A stretch of 7,694 bases of DNA from Deltaproteobacteria bacterium (GTDB lineage Bacteria; Desulfobacterota; DSM-4660; Desulfatiglandales; B25-G16): contig JAFDDS010000021.1 of assembly GCA_019310745.1 (NCBI GenBank), forward strand, positions 1 to 7,694. The letters run 5' to 3'. Both the position numbers and the translations under genes were made by a program. Of the stretch, positions 6,844-7,694 are shown in pieces. Each line of letters begins with the position of its first letter. The stretch's first letter is position 1. The notes beneath the pieces were generated by a model, which was given only the letters and a program-made list of their open reading frames with translations, was not told the origin of the DNA and did no database searches.

Positions 6844-6915
6844 ATCTAACCACTCACGGCACCTGACAGGTGTTCCGCTGCCGCTCCACATTTGCAGGTG
6901 AGCTCGACGTTGGGT
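6844..6915 (+). repeat. attC recombination site 5
   Basis: This 72-base site lies five bases after the TfoX-domain gene. R'' is ATCTAAC (6844-6850, exact RYYYAAC) and R' is GTTGGGT (6909-6915, exact GTTRRRY). The left arm cactcacggcacctg pairs imperfectly with caggtgagctcgacg, and an inner acaggtgt/acatttgc region closes the stem. R'' is complementary at 6 of 7 bases to GTTAGAC at 6467-6473, the start of its own cassette. Confidence 0.8.
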
Positions 6916-6931
6916 GCAAAGAAAGCCTCAG

Positions 6932-7234
6932 ATGAAGAACCCAGATAGGAAAACAGTATCACACCTTGATGAGCTTCCAAATATTGGAAAGGCAATTGCG
7001 GAGGATCTCCGATTGATTGGCATTGATCATCCTAAGAAGCTGGTTGGAAAAGAACCCTTAGAATTATATGAGAGGCTCTGCAAAATATCAGGGGAAATGC
7101 ATGATCCCTGTGTTATTGATGTATTTATGTCGGTTGTTCATTTTATGGAAGGCGGAGATCCGCTTCCCTGGTGGTCATTTACCGATGAACGAAAAAAGCA
7201 TATGGCTGAAAATCAAAAGAGAGCAAGAAAATGA
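6932..7234 (+). CDS. Helix-hairpin-helix protein, Cdd1/'pathogenicity locus' family (cassette gene)
   Basis: This 100-residue protein has one helix-hairpin-helix motif, DELPNIGKAIAEDLRLIGI (13-31), a fold usually used for sequence-independent DNA contact. It then has the family-typical LYERLCKISGEMHDPCVIDVF (about 45-65) and EGGDPLPWWSFTDERK (about 73-88). Together these identify the Cdd1 family, small proteins of unknown biochemical role often found on accessory DNA. I start at the ATG at 6932. An in-frame GTG at 6914 lies inside the R' core of the preceding attC and has no ribosome site. The stop overlaps the start of the next gene as ATGA, indicating translational coupling within one two-gene cassette. 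Confidence 0.85.
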   Translation: MKNPDRKTVSHLDELPNIGKAIAEDLRLIGIDHPKKLVGKEPLELYERLCKISGEMHDPCVIDVFMSVVHFMEGGDPLPWWSFTDERKKHMAENQKRARK

Positions 7235-7458
7235 AATACGCATATACAATCATATATGTTTCATCGGTAGAGAATATATTGGAGTTTTACAAAAAAGCCT
7301 TTGGTTTTGACGTGAAGTTCATTTATGAGTCTAAAGCCTATGGAGAGCTGCGAACGGGTAAAACAACACTCGCTTTTACCTCCCATGAAATGGGGGACAT
7401 GAACCTTAAAAGCAATTATTCAAAGGCAAATATCGATGAAAAGCCCTTTGGTATTGAA
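7231..7458 (+). pseudogene. Truncated VOC/glyoxalase superfamily protein (cassette gene, 3' end lost)
   Basis: About 76 residues match the N-terminal half of a vicinal-oxygen-chelate (glyoxalase/bleomycin resistance) protein: MKYAYTIIYV, the FYKKAFGFDV helix (19-28), YGELRTGKTTLAF (37-49), then SHE and EKPFGIE (70-76). Intact relatives are about 120-130 residues and continue into a second beta-alpha-beta unit. Here homology stops after KPFGIE. The frame runs on to a stop at 7627-7629 with unrelated, cysteine- and lysine-rich sequence, and overlaps the next gene in another frame. Neither other forward frame continues the domain after 7458, so this is a junction rather than a simple frameshift. 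The start is coupled to the Cdd1-like gene by an ATGA overlap. The product is unlikely to be functional. Confidence 0.75.
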
Positions 7459-7485
7459 GGGGTCTGCTCTTGTCTCATAACTAAA

Positions 7486-7501
7486 TGTAAGTCAACTTAC
7501 A
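7486..7501. promoter_or_regulatory. Perfect 16-base palindrome upstream of the thiamine-binding protein gene (possible operator)
   Basis: TGTAAGT and ACTTACA form perfect 7-base arms around a 2-base centre, about 64 bases before the downstream ATG. Size and symmetry fit a dimeric repressor site. The outer bases have the TGTAA-N6-TTACA form also seen in TyrR-type boxes, but no regulator can be assigned from this alone. Confidence 0.35.
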
Positions 7502-7511
7502 AACAATGTCC

Positions 7512-7523
7512 CTCTTTAAAGAG
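7512..7523. promoter_or_regulatory. Perfect 12-base palindrome ctctttaaagag
   Basis: This second, gap-free palindrome lies ten bases downstream of the first, between it and the Shine-Dalgarno of the next gene. Its position suggests a regulatory element or part of a promoter region, but it has no obvious -10 or -35 partners. It could equally be chance in AT-rich intergenic DNA. Confidence 0.2.
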
Positions 7524-7564
7524 AGTGGTGAGCTCAATCCATTTGAAAATCGGAGGATCTGAAC

Positions 7565-7694
7565 ATGATCGCACAATTGTCTGTATACCCAATTGGGGAA
7601 GGCACGAGCCTTGGACGTTTCGTTCGTAAAGGTGTCAAGGTTATTGAGGAATCAGGCTATACATACGAGATCGGAGGCATGAGCACGGCCATTG
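7565..7694 (+). CDS. MTH1187-family thiamine-binding protein, 5' part (cut by window end)
   Basis: The first 43 codons of this gene are present and the rest lies beyond the window. The N-terminus AQLSVYPIGEGTSLGRFV, followed by KVIEESGYTYEIGGMSTAI, matches the MTH1187/YkoF-like family (about 100 residues). These are ferredoxin-like-fold cytoplasmic proteins reported to bind thiamine or related pyrimidines, often near thiamine uptake or synthesis genes. The ATG at 7565 has an excellent Shine-Dalgarno, GGAGG at 7552-7556, eight bases upstream. No attC separates it from the truncated VOC gene, so I take it as resident DNA beyond the right edge of the cassette array, although membership of another accessory segment cannot be excluded. 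Confidence 0.85.
   Translation, partial: MIAQLSVYPIGEGTSLGRFVRKGVKVIEESGYTYEIGGMSTAI

Larger units (their letters stand above)
4038..7458 (+). mobile_element. Integron gene-cassette array fragment without integrase (CALIN-like)
   Basis: This is a run of short, same-strand ORFs, most separated by attC-like imperfect palindromes. With recombination taken between G and TT of each R' core, the cassettes are 4211-4824, 4825-5920, 5921-6467, 6468-6909 and 6910 to a break near 7458, preceded by a 5' remnant ending at 4210. A cassette's first GTTRRRY core should be complementary to the R'' core of its own attC. This holds at 7/7 for cassette 4825-5920 (GTTATAT, ATATAAC), 6/7 for 4211-4824 (GTTGGGC, GTCCAAC) and 6/7 for 6468-6909 (GTTAGAC, ATCTAAC). 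No tyrosine recombinase intI gene is present here and both outer cassettes are truncated, so the array is probably immobile unless an integrase is supplied elsewhere. The attC sites are dissimilar to one another, unlike the near-identical sites of large chromosomal integrons, which suggests cassettes of varied origin. Confidence 0.82.

Noticed and set aside
6914..6931. GTG at 6914 as start of the Cdd1-like gene
   Set aside because: It lies within the attC R' core and lacks a ribosome site; the ATG at 6932 matches the family N-terminus better.
7475..7481. TCATAAC, identical to the R'' of attC site 1, just past the truncated VOC gene
   Set aside because: No R' core or paired right arm follows, so a 7-base identity is probably chance.
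7459..7629. Continuation of the VOC reading frame to 7629 as real protein
   Set aside because: It has no VOC similarity and overlaps a well-supported gene start with a strong Shine-Dalgarno in another frame.

Overview
The window has three parts: a conserved translation operon, a compact array of gene cassettes each followed by an attC recombination site, and the first part of an ordinary chromosomal gene. All genes lie on the + strand. Base composition is moderately AT-rich. The pheS-pheT-merR order with a small MerR protein directly after pheT is commonly seen in Desulfobacterota (Deltaproteobacteria) and related Gram-negative lineages. I therefore suggest a bacterium of that kind, at low certainty, since no taxonomic marker was compared.

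Bases 1-3941 hold the operon. A heptad inverted repeat (1-66) precedes pheS, which probably starts at a TTG codon (104). It is followed by pheT (1208-3634) and a MerR-type regulator (3618-3941) that overlaps the end of pheT by 17 bases. PheS and PheT form the alpha2-beta2 phenylalanyl-tRNA synthetase.

Bases about 4038-7458 are best read as a fragment of an integron cassette array. Four well-formed attC sites (4154-4216, 4704-4830, 5851-5926, 6844-6915) and one half-recognisable site (ending at 6473) lie between short ORFs. The cassettes encode, in order: an eroded C-terminal remnant, a four-helix membrane protein of unknown function, an amidohydrolase-2 family metal hydrolase, an isoprenylcysteine methyltransferase-like membrane protein, a TfoX N-terminal-domain protein, and a two-gene cassette (helix-hairpin-helix Cdd1-like protein plus a truncated VOC/glyoxalase protein). 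For three cassettes the 5' end and the cassette's own R'' core are complementary at 6 or 7 of 7 bases, as expected for excisable circular cassettes. No integrase gene or convincing attI is present in the window, and both outermost cassettes are broken. The array therefore looks like a CALIN-type (attC cluster lacking an integrase) fragment captured beside a housekeeping operon.

Bases 7459-7694 return to non-cassette DNA. This stretch has two perfect palindromes, a strong Shine-Dalgarno and the first 43 codons of an MTH1187-type thiamine-binding protein, cut by the window end. I see no clear terminator between merR and the first cassette, so the cassettes may be transcribed partly by read-through from the pheST operon.
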